From: an uncultured Blautia sp.
GTDB lineage: Bacteria; Bacillota; Clostridia; Lachnospirales; Lachnospiraceae
Assembly (NCBI GenBank): GCA_946557785.1
Contig: CAMNTH010000002.1
Coordinates: 62,001-126,000 of the forward strand
Reading direction: 5' to 3'
DNA length: 64,000 bases
The notes below the pieces were generated by a model. It worked only from the letters and a program-made list of their open reading frames with translations, had not been told where the DNA came from and did not search any database. The position numbers and the translations under genes are program-made. Shown here piece by piece: positions 60,436-64,000 of the stretch. Position 1 is the first letter of the stretch, and each line of letters opens with the position of its first letter.

Positions 60436-61338
60436 TTAGCCCTTTACAGCACCGATCATGACACCCTTTACCAGGTGCTTCTGTACTAACGGATAGAGAA
60501 GCATAACCGGCAGAGACGCGACAACAATGGTGGAGTATTTCAAAAGCTCCGACATACCCTGCAGCTTGGCAAGGTTGGAAGCGTCACCGATCTGGGTCAT
60601 ATCCACCTTATTCTGGATCAGGATCTCACGCATAACAATGGTCAGCGGCTGCAGAGCATCGTCACGCAGATACAGCATTGCAGTATAGTAATCGTTCCAT
60701 TTTGCTACACCATAATACAGTGTCAGAACAGCCAGGATGGGCTTGCAAAGAGGAGTGACAATACGGATCAGATATTTCCACGGAGTACATCCATCAAGCT
60801 GTGCAGCTTCATACATCTCATCCGGAATGCTGTTGGTCATGTAGGTACGGCAAATGATCATGTTGTATGTAGACATAGCAGAAGGAATGATCATAGCCAG
60901 ACGTGTATTGGTCAGATGCAGACTGTTTACCAGCATATATGTAGGTACAAGTCCGCCGCTGAAATACATAGTAAATACAAAGAACATTGCAATGAAATTA
61001 CGTGATTTAAACTCTTTCCTTGAAAGAGGATATGCACAGAGCATAGTCATGACCAGGTTCAAAACAGTTCCCACTATCAGGTAAAAAATAGAGTTTGCAA
61101 ATCCCATAAGAATTTTTTTGTTCTTAAATACGGCTTCATATCCTCTTAAAGTAGGACGTACCGGGAAAATATAAACCTCACCGCTGATAACTGCCTGCGG
61201 GTCAGAGAAAGATGCTGCTACAATGTAAAGTACAGGGTACAATACAACAATAACGATCAATGTCAGGAAAACAAAATTCACAACATCAAAAATTTTGTCC
61301 TCAATACTTAAATTGCGAAATTTTGAATGTGTATTCAT
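60436..61338 (-). CDS. Carbohydrate ABC transporter permease, LplC/YtcP-like
   Basis: 300 residues from the ATG at 61338 behind AAGGAGGGG; the frame open to 61404 is overlap. Six membrane segments and the EAA loop EMYEAAQLDGCTPWKYLIRI. MalG-type subunit. Sits 13 bp after the partner permease. Confidence 0.9.
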   Translation of the reverse strand: MNTHSKFRNLSIEDKIFDVVNFVFLTLIVIVVLYPVLYIVAASFSDPQAVISGEVYIFPVRPTLRGYEAVFKNKKILMGFANSIFYLIVGTVLNLVMTMLCAYPLSRKEFKSRNFIAMFFVFTMYFSGGLVPTYMLVNSLHLTNTRLAMIIPSAMSTYNMIICRTYMTNSIPDEMYEAAQLDGCTPWKYLIRIVTPLCKPILAVLTLYYGVAKWNDYYTAMLYLRDDALQPLTIVMREILIQNKVDMTQIGDASNLAKLQGMSELLKYSTIVVASLPVMLLYPLVQKHLVKGVMIGAVKG

Positions 61339-61351
61339 ATAGTTCCCCTCC

Positions 61352-62278
61352 TTACCACAGACTTGTCTCTGTAACCTTCTTGCAGATCTTGTTAACAGCA
61401 ACAAGAAGTATAAAGGCTACGACTGACTGGAACAGACCTGCTGCTGTGGAAAATCCGAAGTTTCCGCTGACGACGCCGACCTTATATACGAAGGTGGAAA
61501 TAACTTCAGAAACATTTGCATTCAGGTTGTTCTGCATTAAATAAACCTTATCAAAACCGATGCTTACAACGCTTGCACAGTTGAAGATCAGCATGGTGAT
61601 GATGGTAGGGAGAATACAGGGAATATCCACGTGAAGGATTCTTTTTACTCTGGAAGCTCCGTCCACAATAGCCGCTTCCTGCAGATCCGGGCTGACGCCG
61701 GCAAGTGCAGCAATAAAGATAACCGATGAGTATCCCGCAGTCTGCCATAGACCGCTCCATACATACAGGTGCCGAAACATCCCCACGTCACCAAAAAAGT
61801 TAACAGGATCACATCCGATCTTCTGAAGCAGTACGTTGATGATACCTGTACGAAGATCCATCATCTGCATCATCATACCTACCAGTACTACTACAGAAAT
61901 AAAGTACGGTGCATAAGTTACCATCTGGATGAATTTACGGTAACGTACATTTCTAAGCTCGTTCAATCCGATTGCCAGAAGAATCGGCAGCGGAAAGTTT
62001 ACGATCAGGGAATATACACCGAGAACCAGGGTATTCTTAATAACAAGAAGGCTGGAATTAGAAGTTAAAAACTGCTGGAAATATTTAAGCCCAACCCAAT
62101 CACTTCCGAAAATTCCTCTTTTGGGACTGTAGTCCTTAAAGGCCATAATGATTCCGCCCATGGGAACATAAGCAAAAACAATTGCATAAATAACGGGAAG
62201 TGCGATAATGAGCCAGAACTGCCAATTGGCATTTTTGATCTTATTACCGTTAGCCGGGAGATTTTTCTTTTTACCCAT
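61352..62278 (-). CDS. Carbohydrate ABC transporter permease, LplB-like
   Basis: 308 residues. Lys/Asn-rich N-terminus, six membrane segments, VPMGGIIMAFKDYSPKRGI (family mark) and EAA loop DLQEAAIVDGASRVKRI. MalF-type partner of the downstream permease. No ATPase is in the window; such systems share MsmX-like ATPases encoded elsewhere. Confidence 0.92.
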   Translation of the reverse strand: MGKKKNLPANGNKIKNANWQFWLIIALPVIYAIVFAYVPMGGIIMAFKDYSPKRGIFGSDWVGLKYFQQFLTSNSSLLVIKNTLVLGVYSLIVNFPLPILLAIGLNELRNVRYRKFIQMVTYAPYFISVVVLVGMMMQMMDLRTGIINVLLQKIGCDPVNFFGDVGMFRHLYVWSGLWQTAGYSSVIFIAALAGVSPDLQEAAIVDGASRVKRILHVDIPCILPTIITMLIFNCASVVSIGFDKVYLMQNNLNANVSEVISTFVYKVGVVSGNFGFSTAAGLFQSVVAFILLVAVNKICKKVTETSLW

Positions 62279-62337
62279 ACATAAATCCTCCTAAATTATA
62301 GGGTCCGCTTATCCTTCGTATCACTTCAGGATAAGTA

Positions 62338-62367
62338 AAAGGAGCTGCTTAGTGCAGCAGCCCCTTT
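62338..62367 (-). terminator. Hairpin between the sugar-binding protein and permease genes
   Basis: AAAGGAGCTGCT and AGCAGCCCCTTT pair over 12 bp with one mismatch, loop TAGTGC; on the - strand it is followed by TTTTAC. Probable attenuator that keeps the binding-protein message higher. Confidence 0.7.
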
Positions 62368-62387
62368 GCTATTATCACGCTTATGCT

Positions 62388-64000
62388 TTATTCTGCTGCT
62401 TCTGCTTCAACTTCAGTTTCAGCGGTTTCGGCAGCACCAAAAGAACGGTCGTATGCTGTCTGATAGGTAGACAGTAAATCCTGAAGACCTGCATTGTTCA
62501 GAGACTCAATATAGCTGTCCCATTCAGCATCAATGTCTTTTGCACCAGTCATAAATGCAACAGAGGATTCTTCAATAATCTTTTCAATTTCTACTGCGAT
62601 AACAGAAATATTAGAAATTTCTTCATCTGTCATCTTTAAGGTATCCAGAAGCTGGATATCGCTGGTTCCTGCATATGGCTCATAAAGGTCACGGCTTGCA
62701 TCAAAGAGAAGCTTCTCAAGGCCTTCCGGAGCATACGGATCAACGTCAGCATCTACAGCCTGTCCAAGACGATAGTCAGCCGGAGCTACACGGATACCGA
62801 TATCCTGCCAGTCATGGTTCTGTGTTTCAGAGGTGTAAAGGTTCAGTACTTCATATTTTGCAGCTTCGCCGTCAAGACCAGTTTTTCCTTCCGGATTCAG
62901 AACCCAGTCAGTACCTTCTTCCGGTCCGTACTGAGAGCAAAGGTCACCGATCTCGCTGTAGAAGAAGTCTACCCAACGAAGAGCTGCTTCCGGGTTTTCA
63001 CATTTATCAGTAATACAGAATGCACCAGAGTCAACGCCAGGGTTGGGAGTTTCGAATGCGATACGTGTGCCGTCCGGTCCTGCGATCGGAGCCATACATA
63101 CATAATCTCTGTAGAAGTCTGGGTTGCTTGCTGGAGCAATGGCATCGGAAATGGTTCCTGCTGTGAAGAACAGAACCGGTTCATCCGGCTGGTTAACCAG
63201 AGTCTTCATCTGCTCGCCGGTCTGGGTAAAGTCACCATCATAGATTGCGCCCAGATCATAAAGGCTCTTGATCCATTTCATTGCTTCTTTATAACGGTCA
63301 TCTGTTGCTACACAGGTCATCTTTCCATCTTTGTCTGCTGCAACAGCGTCACGAACGACCAGTGTCTGGGACTTATGAGGCATCAGGACAAATGCATCGA
63401 TCAGCCAATCCTGCATACGGGAATACCAGCCCTGAGCGGCACCTGCTACTGCAATACCGTTTGGTTTGTATTCCAGATATTTTGCGCATACATCATAGAA
63501 TTCGTCTGTAGTTGTAGGAATCTCACATCCCATTTCGTCAAGGTAGCGTTTGTTTACCCACATTTTTCTTCCGTACTGGCAATGATAACATACATTGATG
63601 TCTGCCAGAGAGTAAATCTTTCCGTCTGCCTCACGGGTCATATCCAGTCCGTACTGCTCCATCATTTTTAAGTAGTTCGGAACATTTTCTTCTGTCAGAT
63701 AGTCATCCAGAGGAATGATCATTTCCTCTTTGACACCGTATTTTGCCAAGTCAGTGGAAACGCCGAAAATAATTTCCGGATAGTCGCCGGACTGCAGAAG
63801 CATATTCAATTTGTCTTTCCAGTCATCACGTCCCCCTGTCTGGAATTCCATGATCACACCAGTCTTTTCTTCCATGAACTTGGTGAAATCGTTTGTCTGA
63901 ATGTTTTCTACGTTTGGCATAGACATGGTGAATGCTTCGAATTCAATGGTACCATCCTTTACTATAGGATAAGTTCCGGCTGGATTTAACTCCACCTCAT
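62388..64000 (-). CDS. Extracellular sugar-binding protein, LplA/LipO type, 5' truncated
   Basis: At least 537 codons open to the window edge; the signal peptide lies outside, so the GTG at 63995 is not the start. Mature part begins GTYPIVKDGTIEFEAFT and contains SGDYPEIIFG and GAFCITDKCENPEAALRW, typical of large oligosaccharide-binding proteins (family 1). Binds an unknown saccharide for the two permeases downstream. C-terminus is Glu/Ala-rich. Confidence 0.9.
   Translation of the reverse strand, partial: EVELNPAGTYPIVKDGTIEFEAFTMSMPNVENIQTNDFTKFMEEKTGVIMEFQTGGRDDWKDKLNMLLQSGDYPEIIFGVSTDLAKYGVKEEMIIPLDDYLTEENVPNYLKMMEQYGLDMTREADGKIYSLADINVCYHCQYGRKMWVNKRYLDEMGCEIPTTTDEFYDVCAKYLEYKPNGIAVAGAAQGWYSRMQDWLIDAFVLMPHKSQTLVVRDAVAADKDGKMTCVATDDRYKEAMKWIKSLYDLGAIYDGDFTQTGEQMKTLVNQPDEPVLFFTAGTISDAIAPASNPDFYRDYVCMAPIAGPDGTRIAFETPNPGVDSGAFCITDKCENPEAALRWVDFFYSEIGDLCSQYGPEEGTDWVLNPEGKTGLDGEAAKYEVLNLYTSETQNHDWQDIGIRVAPADYRLGQAVDADVDPYAPEGLEKLLFDASRDLYEPYAGTSDIQLLDTLKMTDEEISNISVIAVEIEKIIEESSVAFMTGAKDIDAEWDSYIESLNNAGLQDLLSTYQTAYDRSFGAAETAETEVEAEAAE

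Noticed and set aside
62814-63671. Long open frame of 285 codons opposite the sugar-binding protein gene
   Set aside because: Antisense to a clear family member; no recognisable protein signature.
1-64000. CRISPR array, prophage, transposon or tRNA genes
   Set aside because: No regularly spaced direct repeats, no transposase or phage structural genes, and no tRNA-like cloverleaf with CCA end was noticed.

Overview
The window looks like a chromosome segment of a gut-type Lachnospiraceae bacterium (Clostridia, Firmicutes). The evidence is moderate GC, strong GGAGG ribosome sites, TTG as well as ATG starts, a Gram-positive type LexA operator, the rplU-prp-rpmA-obgE block, a ylm/sepF block, a BMP-type nucleoside ABC transporter and an LplABC-type sugar ABC transporter. 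The genus cannot be fixed from sequence alone. I see no tRNA, rRNA, CRISPR array, prophage or insertion sequence.

Left part (1-13.4 kb, + strand): the end of a PLP-dependent lyase gene, two FAD oxidoreductases, then a nearly gapless cell-shape, division and wall operon: radC, a divergent mreB, mreC, mreD, mrdA (PBP2 with a large insertion), minD, minE, rodA and a D,D-carboxypeptidase. No minC is present. Next (13.5-20.3 kb) come a HelD-type helicase ORF that runs in frame into an orphan GH31 N-terminal domain, a cytosolic hybrid histidine kinase, and a 139-residue P-loop protein with its own strong promoter.

Middle (20.3-43 kb, mostly - strand): a tyrosine recombinase, dtd, an AI-2E family permease divergent from ttcA (+), and a cytidylate kinase-like gene. 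Then follows an operon with an HlyD-like protein, yggS, sepF, ylmH, aroB, lspA and rluD. Next are a secreted papain-like protease and lexA (+) with two tandem LexA-like boxes. Two housekeeping operons follow: rplU-prp-rpmA-obgE-yhbY-nadD-yqeK-rsfS, and radical SAM-DUF2344-RNase G.

Right part (43-64 kb, accessory metabolism): a GH95-like glycosidase with an inositol-monophosphatase-type enzyme and a small unknown protein. After these comes a nucleoside salvage island: purine nucleoside phosphorylase, two amidohydrolase deaminases, a PfkB kinase, a complete BMP-type ABC transporter, an ADP-ribosylglycohydrolase-family protein, a pair of half-size DMT transporters, a uridine-phosphorylase-like enzyme and a flavodoxin-like oxidoreductase. 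The window ends in an LplABC-type sugar transporter whose binding-protein gene is cut by the window edge.

Most unusual features: the HelD-GH31N fusion, the MreB paralogue with an altered phosphate loop, minDE without minC, and the nucleoside island in which an ADP-ribosylglycohydrolase leads the transporter operon and the binding protein has no lipobox.
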